64,000 bases of DNA, taken from assembly GCA_050084515.1 (NCBI GenBank), contig CM114272.1, forward strand, positions 60,450,001-60,514,000, written 5' to 3'. Positions 52,401 through 63,290 of the stretch are shown piece by piece (within the stretch, counting starts at the first letter, position 1; every line of letters begins with the position of its first letter). This DNA is from Blasia pusilla (lineage: Eukaryota > Marchantiophyta > Marchantiopsida > Blasiales). Below the pieces are notes generated by a model. That model was not told the origin of the DNA, searched no databases, and saw only the letters and a program-made list of their open reading frames with translations. The translations under genes and the position numbers were made by a program.

Positions 52401-52757
52401 TGTCTATTTGCAGCAGATTGCCCCGACAACGTTGGATGTGACGGCAGGCCGCACTATTTTACGAGGCGTGAGGTGTTAGCTTTTGGAGTTCTCATGTTGG
52501 AGGGTCGTGATGGAGTTTTTTGGAAGGACCATGTGCGTAATTGTGCGCCATGTCATCTTCCAAATGTGGATGGTACTGTTGACCCAAGCTTAGCCATGAT
52601 ACGTGCTAGCTTGAGGTGCATGTTGTGTGGGTCTGCTGGTAACGCAGCCCGTATGTTGGTATGTGATCGGTGTTCTAGGGGTTGGCACATGATGTGTTTG
52701 ACTCCACGTTTGGATGTTGTTCCTACTGGAAGGTGGGTTTGTCCTCGATGTACTTAG
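49488..52757 (+). pseudogene. Ty3/gypsy pol with a C-terminal PHD finger, decayed
   Basis: The order is protein upstream of RT, RT, RNase H, integrase, PHD. RT lies at about 49670-50790: CLYQWKFLPFGLKNAPAKFQ and the catalytic RCYIDDILVFSNT, then YLGHVIYPGG and FMGLANYYRRYVKGFS. A frameshift near 50770 precedes RNase H remnants (about 50755-51110, ending EYDFRVVHRPGVANLDA). The integrase zinc finger is at 51451-51650 (HEELGHFG...CMVCDR). The core has WSVDFAGPLP, the second Asp (TDRGTEF, after a frameshift near 51895) and HPEADGLAERVVQTVKRAL. A conserved tail follows at 52087-52479, then the PHD finger. No gag or protease was found; the 5' part is truncated against the palindrome array. Multiple stops make it inactive. 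Confidence 0.85.
52617..52754 (+). other. PHD zinc finger at the end of the gypsy polyprotein
   Basis: All eight ligands of a C4HC3 finger are present and correctly spaced: CMLC, then LVCDRC, then GWHMMC, ending GRWVCPRC just before the TAG stop. PHD fingers read histone H3 tails in chromatin proteins. Here the finger occupies the C-terminal position where chromoviruses carry a chromodomain. Another CxxC (CAPC) precedes it. Confidence 0.9.
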
Positions 52758-52918
52758 GAGAGGTAGATGACTTGATCTTTGCATGATATGGATTACGGAT
52801 GTGCGACTAACGATGGGGCAACCTAGCACCCGGCCATCGATTCGGGCACCCAAGAAGGTGTATAGCATGTAGTAGATGTATAGGGCTACCTGGGAGTTAG
52901 AGGGATCTAACCGCTTGA

Positions 52919-53510
52919 TTAGGGGGGGGAGTTGTGGTACACTTGCGTTTGTGGATACTCGTCTATGTTATGTATGTATGTGAGTATGGTATGTCGGCGA
53001 TGTATGTTGTATGACGATGGGGATTAGACGACAATTTATCATGACCATACGGATTATGTCGTAGAGTATAGTCTTTGGTAGAGGCCATTCCTTATGTAGG
53101 ACCGTAGTGGCTTGGTAGAGATGCGGTTCCATACATAGGGTTGGGGGTTACTCACTTGGGGGTGACTTTCCCAGTAGGGCCCGCTCTTAGGTTGGAGGAT
53201 ATAAGGTGGCTTGCCCTCAAAGAACAATCAGTTCTTTGAGTTGAGCGTGTTGCGTTGGGAGTTAGCCTTGGTAGTGAGTAGAGCTCTTGGCTATGGTGTT
53301 TCCCGCAAGCTTCGACCTAGATTCTCCCATCGTGGAGTGGGTTTGGCTCGATTGTATGTGATTGTAAACGTGTTTTATGACAGTAGGTCTTTCACGGATT
53401 TCAAGTTGTGGTACACTTGCGTTTGTGGATACTCTCGTCTATGTTATGTATGTATGTGAGTATGGTATGTCAGCGATGTATGTTGTATGACGATGGGGAT
53501 TCGCACGACA
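52919..53510 (+). repeat. Polypurine tract and LTR-like direct repeats after the PHD-gypsy pol
   Basis: A purine run (AGGGGGGGGAG, 52921-52931) is followed at 52933 by TGTGGTACACTTGCG, the expected layout of a polypurine tract and the start of a 3' LTR. The block 52933-53033 recurs almost unchanged at 53407-53510 (both end in ACGACA). Either the LTR is about 474 bp long and a second truncated copy follows, or a short repeat of about 100 bp flanks unrelated sequence. No upstream partner LTR was found. Confidence 0.6.
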
Positions 53511-53684
53511 GGTGTTTCAAGCTTCATCGCAAGATAAGCCTAGAGGGAGGCTGAGATAATGGGGGTGTTAGAGTTGATGGAGGTCGAGGATGTTTTGGTT
53601 ATGATGCTAAAGCTTCACCAACTATCAAAGGCATTGGAGGATGCCCAACCAATATAACGCTTCTTTTTAGGATTGAGCAATTAG

Positions 53685-54679
53685 TGTCGCACCCCTACTC
53701 TCCTTGAACGCCAATCTTTAGTGTTGCGGAAGCATACGTTCAATAGGACACGATCTCATCACCGATCTGCACCCAAACACGCACTCTCGTTAGTCGGGTC
53801 CGGGCCAACCAGCGTTCCAGCCCATCGAGTTCTCAACTCGACGTCTCATCAAGCTTAACCTTCCTTAATTCCTAGTTTCCAAAACATGGCAAGTCCTTCA
53901 AGACTTGGAACAGACTTCCTGATTAGCTAGGAACCTAAAACGGCACTTGCCTAGCAATCCCAACTGTTCAACGAACCTCGTGCGAGTTCCAAACTGAGAT
54001 CCAAGTAATTGAGTCGCGGGGTGAAATCCAAGAGGGATGTCTAAAATCGCCTCCGTAGGCTTGGTTTAGGTTTTCCAACCCAACCCCAAACTCTCGATCC
54101 GTTCCATGCCCTCGAGCCGCCCCGTGGCGCCTAAAGTGGGATTCGAGTTCCAAGCACTCTCGGAGACCTTCCCCCTTACTAGTACTTATGGGGTTCTTCA
54201 ATAACCCCCCCTTTGAAAAGGAGGGTCGGGCCCTTCATTGTGGCCCTCAGCCCGACTCTACTTACAATCGTTTCCGGGTTGTTTCTCAGCCTCTGCTTAT
54301 GCGTTTGTAGCGATCTTTAGTGCATTTGAACTGGCTTTCCATAAGCCTTCCAACGCATCCTTATTCAATCCAAATGCATCTTGACGCTAAAAGTTATGGT
54401 TATAAATACAGTCACAAACTCTCAAACGCTTGTGGCGTTCCAAATCCGGATTCCTTCCTTTGGCAACCCACTTTCTAGACTCGACTCCTTTCAAGTTTTT
54501 TTCCGCGTTTGGTCTAGGTTTTTCGGTCGTGACCACAATATCTGAAACACAAAGCCTTGCTTGCGTCTCGTCTCTTGTCTCTTCTTCGAGACTACTCCAA
54601 CGCGCAAACCATCTTAGCGTGAGCCCGCTAATGTTCCGATGTTCCGCTTGGCACTCGTTTGGTCATGAGGGTCGCAAAA
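53685..54679 (-). repeat. 3' LTR of the chromovirus
   Basis: It aligns along its whole length with 60044-61044. The inner end reads ...GGTCGCAAAA where the other LTR has GGTCGCGACA, so the TG end is mutated here. Confidence 0.93.
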
Positions 54680-54695
54680 CTCACCCCTCTTTAGA
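54680..54695 (-). other. Polypurine tract of the chromovirus
   Basis: On the minus strand AAAGAGGGGTGAG directly precedes the 3' LTR. It would prime plus-strand DNA synthesis. Confidence 0.7.
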
Positions 54696-55344
54696 GGTTG
54701 ATGCCCTCATCAACGCAAACCTTTGTTATGTCAAGTCTCCTGGGCAGCCTACCCCTTGACATTGAATTGCGTTCTGGTGGCTAACCCGCATTCCTCTTAG
54801 TCTACAGTTGTCGCTTTGCACCACTTAGAATTATTAGCCTCTCCTCTTTGATAAGCCTGGACTCGTTCCAAAGAACTAACCTATCAAATAAGCTAACTAA
54901 GTATGCAACCTTAGACTCTTCTGGCTCATTCCTGTAAACCTCACACATGTTTACCTGGTCTACAATTCGTACTACTATTGGGTCGCTCTCGTATTCGACT
55001 TAGGCGCGTCACTAAGTTTACTTATGTAGCCACAAGTAAGATCATCCCAAGCCCCAAGACAGACTTCATCTGCCCCGCCAACGCTAGGGCAAGACCGAGT
55101 GTAATCCAACACAAGGTCCTGTTCTAGGTGCTTATCCACATACGAGCTCTCACCTCAAATACTCCTTGTCTGTCCTCTTGACTTACATCCTAAGCCTATG
55201 ATGAACGACTCATAGCCATGCACTACCACATACAAATTGCAATCAACTCTGGCATCGAATCTCCAAATCCATAAACTCTTTTATTGCAACACTAGTATAT
55301 TCTAGTTACAACGGCCTTCGGCCCAAGATTCCAATGGGTACAAG
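54696..55344 (-). other. Non-coding 3' region of the chromovirus
   Basis: About 650 bp between the chromodomain stop and the polypurine tract, with no ORF that I recognise. Confidence 0.5.
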
Positions 55345-58300
55345 TCATGTCTCTAGCTTCTCCTCGTACCAATGTATGTTCTTCGCTTGCGTTCGCTTGA
55401 AGTCTCGCAACAACTCTTTCGCGTGTTCCAAATCCGCCTCCGCAATCCAAGTCGCCTCCTTCACATGGTAGCCCTTCCATTTAACCAAGTATTCATACTT
55501 GTTGGCCCGATGCCTCGAACGTAAGATGGTCTCCACCTCAAACTCCGGCTCTTCATTTATGATCACCGGGTGCGGTCTCATCACCTGTCTCCGCTCGAAA
55601 CGTCCATTATCTTGAAGATATTTCTTCAACAATGACACATGAAAGGTCGAGTAAATCTTGAACTCGATCGGCAGCCCCAAAGTATACATATCCTCAAACG
55701 GGTTTGCCACAATCACATACGGTCCAACATACTTGGCAGACAGCTTCGAAGACAACTCTTTCGGAAGAGTGAGATTCTTCACACTCAACCACACTTGCTC
55801 TCCAACTTGAAATCCCACTTGGCGCTGACTCTTGTTAGCATGCTTAACGTACTTCATTTGAGCCTTTGCAAGACTTCGCCTTGCTCGCTCTTCCCGTTCT
55901 TGCATCTCTACCAACAAACCTTCTGTCATCGCTTGTCGTGTTCGTGCCAATATAGTACCCTCCGAAAGGGCTAGGTCAAGAGGCCCTTCTGGCTCTCGTC
56001 CATTTGCCAAGAGAAACGGAGATTCTCTAGTTGCAGAATGCTTGGTCGAGTTGTAGTAGTCCCACCATGCTCAGCCACTTGACCCAATCTCGTTGATCAG
56101 AACAGACATAATTCCTTAAGTACTGATTCACGATTGAGTTTACCTTTTCAGTCTGTCCATCCGTCTGTGGGTGGAAAGCCGTACTGAAACTCAGCTTGGT
56201 CTTAAACCTCCTGAACAAGTGCTTCCAGAAAGCACTGGTAAACTTTGGATCCCGATCTGAAACAATGCTCCTCGGCAAACCGTGAGCACGCCACCAACTA
56301 TCGATAAACAGTTATGACGTCGTATAAGCCGTTGCGGAATCCACCGTCAGCACGAATCTCGCCAACTTGCTAAACCGATCAACAATCACAAGTATAGCGT
56401 TGTATCCCTTAGATTCCGGAAGACTCATGATGAAATCCATACTCACACTTTGCAAGGGTCCTTCTGGGATCGGCAAGGGGTGCAGCAAGCCTTGTTTCTT
56501 ATCATAAGAAACTCTATTCGCTTGGCAGGTCACACAGGTCTTCATATATTGAGCAACATCCTCCTTCATGTTGGGCCAAAAGAACCGCTTCGACAGAACA
56601 GACAACGTAGATTTCTCTCCTTTATGTCCTGCCAAGGGTTCGTCGTCACACTCTACTAACACTTTGGTTCGCATCCTACCTTGCCCTACATAGATCCTAC
56701 TCTGCTTGAACCTTAGTAAACCGTGCCTCAAACTTATGTTGGCCACCTTCTCACCCTGCTTCAACTTCCTCAGGTACTCCCCTGCGTGAGCATCCTTCAT
56801 ATATCCTTCACGAATCCTTCTTTCCAGGTCTGTTTCTGTAGGGAATATTGCTCTCAAGACCTGTGTCGTCAATGGCATGTGTTCCTCCTTGTGACTCAAC
56901 GCATCGAAAATCACATTATCTTTACCTGGCTTGTGAATCAACTCAACATCCATCAGCACCAATGTATCATGTCATCGCAGTTGTTTCAGTGTCACTCGAT
57001 CCTGGGTCTCAAAATACTTGAGTGATATATTATCGGTGAATACTCAAGTCCTGTGGAGCCCTAGATAATGCCGCCACTTCCTCAAGCAATGTACCACCGC
57101 GAACAACTCTTTCTCGTAAGTGGGCCATCTCCTTTCAATATCGCTTAGCTTCTTGCTCTCGTATGCTACAGGTCTCCCTTCTTGCACCAACATTCCCGCA
57201 ACCGCGAAATCACTAGCATCGGTATCCACTTCAAACGGTTTGTCAAACTCCGACAACTTCAATATTGGTTCCTGCGATAGAATCTACTTCACTCAGCTGA
57301 ATGCCTCATTAACTTCCTGGGTCCAAGTCGTGTTGGCAAACTTTGTTGTCCAATCCGTGAGAGGTCTCACAATTCCCGAAAAGTTTTTCACATAAGTGCG
57401 ATAGAACTGCATCGCACCTATGAACCTCCTCATTCCCTTTACAGTGGATGGGGGATCCCACTCGACAATCGCTTTCAGCTTCTCCATGTCTGGATTGATG
57501 CCATCTGCACTGACCACGTGACCCAAGAATTTGATCTTGCTCAAACCAAATTCGCTCTTCTCTACATTCGCATACAGTTGATTTGCCCTTAACTTAGACA
57601 AGACCGCTCTCACATGTCGAACGTGCTCCTCTAGTGACTTCGAATAGATAAGTATGTCATCAATATAGATGATAACATACTCATCCATTTCCTTGTGAAA
57701 AATGGAGTTCATCAATGTGGTGAACGTCAGAGGTGCGTTACATAGACCGAAAGGCATCACTACAAACTCAAAAGAACCGTATCTTGTCCTACACGCAGTC
57801 TTCTCCACATCTGCCTCGGCAATGCGGATCTGGTAATATCCTGACTTCAAGTCAATCCTACTGAAATATCTCGCACCTGCCAGCCTATCGAAGAGATCAT
57901 CTATCCTCGGAAGAGGATAATTATTCCAAACCGTCACTTTATTCAGCGCACGGTAATCAACACACAGCCTCATCTTTCCATCCTTCTTCTTTACCAAAAG
58001 AACAGGTGCTCCATAAGGTGACTTGCTAATCCTAATGTAACCCTTTTCCAAGAGCTCACTTAACTGCCTTTTCAACTCAAGAAGTTCCTCCTGATTCAAC
58101 CTATATGGTGCTTTTGCAAGCGGTTGGGACCCAGGTATGATCTCTATCTTATAATCGACGGCTCTATGTGGCGGAAATTCAAAGCTCATTTGTCAAGACA
58201 TCCTCAAACTCCTTGACCACTTCCTGAAGTGGTTCTGGGATTCCCCTTGAAACAGTGTCATGATCTCTGCGTATTTTGCTTGTATCCTCCTCCACTTGTC

Positions 58301-59901
58301 TCATCAAGCAGAGAAATCCATCCTCCAACTCGGTCATGCTCCTCCTCGTAATCGAGTTCACTAACTCCTTTTTTGCCGGAACCTCACGGACCAACCGCAC
58401 ATGTAACCGTTTGCCTTTTAGCAAGACGCTCAACCTCAAGGGTCTACGTCTTAACTCCACCTCATACGCGTCTAGGAATGTATTCCCCAAGACTCCCTCA
58501 ATGCCATCCATTTCGCACACAGTGAAATTCTCCTTCAACTCCAATACCCCGCATCCTACGGTCAACCCCAAGACCAATTCAGAAGTCCGATGAGACTTGC
58601 CTCCTGCAAATCTTACTCGAATGGGCTCATCCGCCTTAGAGGTAGAAAACCCTAGTTCCTTCACGATTCTCGGGCTTAGGAAGGAGTGCGAAGCACCTGT
58701 ATCCACGAGCAACAACACATCGCGATCAACAATCTTGGATCTTAGGTACACCAAATTGTGCATCCTCTTGGTGACCTGAAGGGACGTCTCAAGATCACCC
58801 GCCAACAGATGCTTAGCAGCAAACGCAATCATACTCCCATTACTAACCTTCGATTTTGAACACACTTTCGCCAGGTGCCCCGGTTTGCCACAGTTGTAGC
58901 ATATGACCTTGCCATTCCCGGACTTCGAGTGCTGTCCTCCTCTCGGCTTCGCATGAAGTTCCACTCGTTTTGCTGCCGGGGCAGACAACTCTCCTGGATC
59001 GTGCAGATCCCCCACTCCAGACTCTTTTGAACGTCTCCTTATTTTTTGACTTCTTCGAAAAACCTTTTGGCTCAAAGGGTTTCTGGGTTTGGACCTCATT
59101 GTCCCCAATCCGCTCCGCTAGCTTCAGAAGATTCGCGCAATTATCTGGCAACATCGGCATTCGATAAAGGGCCTTTTCAGCGCTCGGCTTGAGTCCACTA
59201 ATGAAGATAGCCTTCTTCGCGTGCTCGTCCATCTTTGGAAGAGAAGTCAGTTTTGCACTAAACTCCCTCACATACGCGCTTAAGGAACCACTCTGTCGCA
59301 TCCGCACGCATTCCACCGTGTTGCGCAACCCTTGGTACTCTGGAGTGAGTCGATCCCCAATCAACACCTTAAACTCCTCCCAACTCAGAGGTGACTCGCC
59401 GACCAAATATTCCTCTTGTTGAGCTTTCCACCATTGTAGCGCAAGATCCTTCCGGAAATTAACGGCTACCGTCACCTTGTCCTACTCAGTTGCCCTCTGC
59501 GCCTCGGAGTACAGTTCCAGTTCCGTAAGGAAATCCTTCACTTTCCGCGAGCGCCCCACCCCAGTGAATGGCGTGGGCAGGTTTGTCTTGCAGAGCTTTT
59601 TGCCCGCACTCGGAGTTCGGGTGGCCTCTAACTCTGCAAACCGCTTGCTTTGTTGGGACATCTGCTCCACCAACAGCTTCAACAAGTCCAACGTCTGGCT
59701 TGACTTGGTCCGTTCCCCTGAGTTTGGGCCCGATGGCCCCGCGGAAGGATTCGCCTCTGGAACGTCCTCACGACTAGCGTTCAGCTCTTTGGGAGTCTCT
59801 GTCTCCTCCGTAGCTTCACGGTCCGACATTGGTTCCTCTCTTGGTTCACGTCGCTTGATTCGGCGCTTCTTGGGTTGTTCTCCCTCGATCGCCATTTTCA
59901 A
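55345..59901 (-). pseudogene. Chromovirus gag-pol with C-terminal chromodomain, interrupted
   Basis: Gag starts at 59901 (MKMAIEGEQPKKRRIKRR) and includes NFRKDLALQWWKAQQEEY. The zinc knuckle CYNCGKPGHLAKVC lies near 58900 and the protease motif LLVDTGASHSFLS near 58710. RT spans 58189-57293, with LVKKKDGKMRLCVDYRALNK and the catalytic YVIIYIDDILIYSKS. RNase H (DTDASDFAVAG) is at about 57220. The integrase zinc finger is at about 56650, with Cys where the first His is expected (CDDEPLAGH). The DDE core reads SMDFIMSLPES, VSDRDPKF and TDGQTEKVN. The chromodomain at about 55555-55390 reads FEVETILRSRHRANKYEYLV and ends near LKWKGY-type and TWIAEADLEHAKELL residues. Breaks: TAG 59482; frameshifts near 59030, 58185 and 56070; stops near 57293, 57287, 57044, 56965 and 56312. 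Confidence 0.92.
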
Positions 59902-60029
59902 GCCAACTCACTTAGATCTCTTCCTCGTTTCTTGCGTCCCTCCTGAGCGTCTGAGTCTAGCCGCTACCTTGAGTTTTCCCAAGCATCCGGTTGATCCCAC
60001 GACCCCAAGTTCTTGCTCACCAAGGATTA

Positions 60030-60041
60030 GCTCTGATACCA
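60030..60041 (-). other. Primer-binding site (initiator Met tRNA)
   Basis: On the minus strand TGGTATCAGAGC lies 2 bases inside the 5' LTR, complementary to the 3' end of plant initiator-Met tRNA. Confidence 0.9.
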
Positions 60042-60043
60042 CT

Positions 60044-61044
60044 TGTCGCGCCCCTACTCTCCTTGAACGCCAATCTTCAGTGTTGCGGAAGCGTACATTT
60101 AGTAGGACACAATCTCATCGCCGATCTGCACCCAAACACGCACTCTCGTTAGTCGGGTTTGGGCCAACCAGCGTTCCAATCCATCGAAGTTCTCAACTCG
60201 ACGTCTCATCAAGCTCAACCTTCCTTAATTCCTAGTTTCCAAAACATGGCAAGTCCTTCAAGACTTGGAACAGACTTCCTGATTAGTCCAGGAACCTAAA
60301 ACGACACTTGCGCGCCTAGCGATCCCAACTGTTCAACGGACCTCGTGCGAGTTCCAAACCGAGACCCAAGTAATTGAGTCGCGGGGTGAAATCCAAGAGG
60401 GATGTCTAAAATCGCCTCCGTAGACTTGGTTCAGGTTTTCCAACCCATCCCCAAACTCTCGATCCGTTCCATGCCCTCGAGCCGCCCCGTGGCGCCTAAA
60501 GTGGGATTCGAGTTCCAAGCACTCTCGGAGACCTTCCCCCTTACTAGTACTTATGGGGTTCTTCAATAACCCCCCTTTGGAAAAGGAGGGTCGGGCCCTT
60601 CATTGTGGCCCTCAGCCCGACTCTACTTACAATCGTTTCCGGGTTGTTTCTCAGCCTCTGCTTATGCGTTTGCAGCGATCTTTAGTGCATTTGAACTGGC
60701 TTTCCATAAGCCTTCCAACGCACCCTTATTCAATCCAAATGCATCTTGACGCTAAAAGTTATGGTTATAAATACAGTCACAAACTCTCAAACGCTTGTGG
60801 CGTTCCAAATCCGGATTCCTTCCTTTGGCAACCCACTTTCTAGACTCGACTCCTTTCAAGTTTTTTTCCGCGTTTGGTCTAGGTTTTTCGGTCGTGACCA
60901 CAACATCTGAAACACGAAGCCTCGCTTGCGTCTCGTCTCTTGTCTCTTCTTCGAGACTACTCCAACGCGCAAACCATCTTAGCGTGAGCCCGCTAATGTT
61001 CCGATGTTCCGCTTGGCACTCGTTTGGTCATGAGGGTCGCGACA
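60044..61044 (-). repeat. 5' LTR of the chromovirus
   Basis: 1001 bp bounded by TGTCGCG and CGCGACA, with a perfect 7-bp terminal inverted repeat. The 77-codon ORF in both LTRs is not a gene. Confidence 0.93.
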
Positions 61045-61049
61045 ATTAG

Positions 61050-63290
61050 AGCATAAGATAAGTGCCATAATAATGATGCAACCAATTTTCCTCCACCTTA
61101 GATTTGTATACAAGGGTCGATTTCACCAGTATGGGATTTATATGTAGTACAACACGGATCCAAACTATTGTTGTGGTGATTTGGGGTATTGCAAGGTTGA
61201 CCAAATCACAAGCAGGTGGGATTGAGTTAGACCCACATGATGGGACTACTAGGCAATAAGCAAGGAATCCCCAACCTTCCACATTTTTGGAGGCAAGTTA
61301 GACACCAGTAATGGTGCCTAAATGGCCAACTATACCTATTGGTGGCATGGATACGTTGACATTATGAGGAGTTGTAGAGACAACTCCTATGTTAACTCAA
61401 TTGGAGCCAATATTAAGTACATTGTTGGGGAAAGCCACTAGGGTGCATTAGGCTCTATTATTTTTTGCCATGGACTTGGCAATGATGGTATTTGAACTAG
61501 TTGAGGTATTTTGGTTGGCCACCACATTGTGTGAATGTGAAGAGGTTACTACTTCTCATACAAAGGTAGTTCGTGAGGAGATGATAGACTTGCCCTCAAA
61601 GCATGTGCTCAGGATATCTTCCACTAATAGTGGCGGGATGCAATTGCTAGGTTTTTGGATATTTGAACACCCACAATAGACTGAACCATGGTGACACTAG
61701 GTTTATTGTTGTTGGATAACCACAATATAATATTCCACTTTTTTAGTTTGACATATATGATTTGTCATATGTAATGCATCTTATGTGATTTGGGAGGGCA
61801 ACACTTGACGTTAGGGAAAGGGCATGTTTGGCATTAGCCTTAAAGAAAGAAGACATATATTGATCCTTGTCCCTTACATATACATACCTCCATTGGGGAT
61901 GTTTCATCCATGCTATCTATGACTTAGTAGGAGTAAAAGTTCTCAAAGTGTAGCTATAACATGTGGTAGATTTGGGATGTGGGAACACCTATGATTATAA
62001 TACCAACATAGTTGTATGATATGTTGGTAGGGAGTGCAATGTTGTACCCTCTTGGTTTCATCCTCCATTTTTGGGAGAAGATGGTTGCGTATTGGACACG
62101 GTAGTGATCAAGTGATGCATTTGACCATGGATGGCTCTTCTAATGGTGCCCATACCAAGTGTGCGATCCAAAAAATTTATGATTGTTATAGACAAACCTT
62201 CTACCATTAGAGGTATTGAGAGTAGCCTATGATGGATTTCAGAGAGGAACACATTTGAAAATGGATGCTATCTTGAATCTAGGGCAATAATCTTATATGG
62301 TGATGTATGATGATAGATTATCGTTGGAAGTAGCCAATAGGATTGGAGAGTTGAGAGCAACATTATCTATATTTTTTAGATTTAGAGCATCCCATGCCTT
62401 TCATTGGGGAGGACCGTGCATGACATGGGATGATCAGAGTCGAGGAGTGGAGGAGTCTACTTATGATGAGCGAGAGCGAGAGCAAGCGATGGGGTTTTCT
62501 ACAGGTTCTACAATGATGATAAACATGCTAGAGGCATTACAAAGATATGTGTTGGTTTAGGAAATTATCATAGACTTCAACCTCTAATCCTCCTCGCTAA
62601 ACCATGAAGAGATCTTGACCTTGAAATGTTTTAGCAAATGTCTTGGGTTGAGTCTCAAGGACCCAACTAATCATGTGTTCCACATACAATCGAGTAGTCA
62701 CCAAACGCTAAATGATTTAGAGTTCCCCAAGGTGAATATTGTGTCTCTAGGAAGCCTCAACCAATCTCCCCAAAAGCAACTCGCTCACCTTAACTAGATT
62801 GTGGTGCTTATTTCCTTAAGGTGCATCCCAAATGGCTCCTTAGCTCCAACCTCCAACCAAACACAAAACACGATTAATCCCTCGTTCCAAGACTTGAGTA
62901 GATAGGGAGGAAGAGGTTCTTCCCCTATCTCTATAGGCACTTTTGGGTTTCTCCGAGAGAACCCTACCTTTCCCATCATCTACCTCATACCCTTTGTTTA
63001 GCCCACAACCCAATTGTAATTTGCAACCCGCCAACTTGCATTTGACTAGTTAACTCCCGAGATGACTTGGGGAAGTCATCCATAAGATTTTTCATATCAT
63101 TACTTACTAAACTCACCTTGGATCTTAAAACTAGAATTTGTCTTAACTCCCACTATTTGGCATCTTATGTTTGTCTTTTACTCCTTCGTGGTTTGTGACT
63201 AGTCTCATGGCGTATCAGCCTTCTTACCTACTCATATCTTCCTTTCTACTCACCCTTGATCTAGGACTTGAGCTACACATGGAGTTTGGA
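61050..63290 (+). pseudogene. Decayed gypsy-like sequence, possible gag (low certainty)
   Basis: Positions 53511-53684 and 61050 onward would be contiguous without the chromovirus; the joined reading looks like an acidic, helical segment. At 61314-61680 one frame is open apart from two stops (PKWPTIPIGGMDTLTL, then AMDLAMMVFELVEVFW, then HTKVVREEMIDLPSKHV). I recognise no domain. Its place ahead of the integrase at 63.3 kb in the same orientation suggests the 5' part of that element, with RT and RNase H deleted or eroded beyond recognition. Confidence 0.35.

Larger units (their letters stand above)
53680..61049 (-). mobile_element. Full-length chromovirus (Ty3/gypsy) insertion with target duplication
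   Basis: The outer flanks are the same 5 bases, ATTAG, at 53680-53684 and 61045-61049. The left LTR is 53685-54679 and the right LTR 60044-61044; both carry TGTCGC on the left side, and the right LTR closes as a TG...CA unit. The primer site (60041-60030) and polypurine tract (54695-54680) are in place for a minus-strand element. LTRs aligned by eye differ by a few per cent, so the insertion is fairly young. It split an older gypsy-like sequence whose two halves can be read at 53511-53684 and from 61045 onward. Confidence 0.93.

Noticed and set aside
53968-54201. 77-codon ORF present twice (also 60333-60566)
   Set aside because: It is inside both LTRs of the chromovirus. The duplication comes from the LTR pair, not from a conserved gene.
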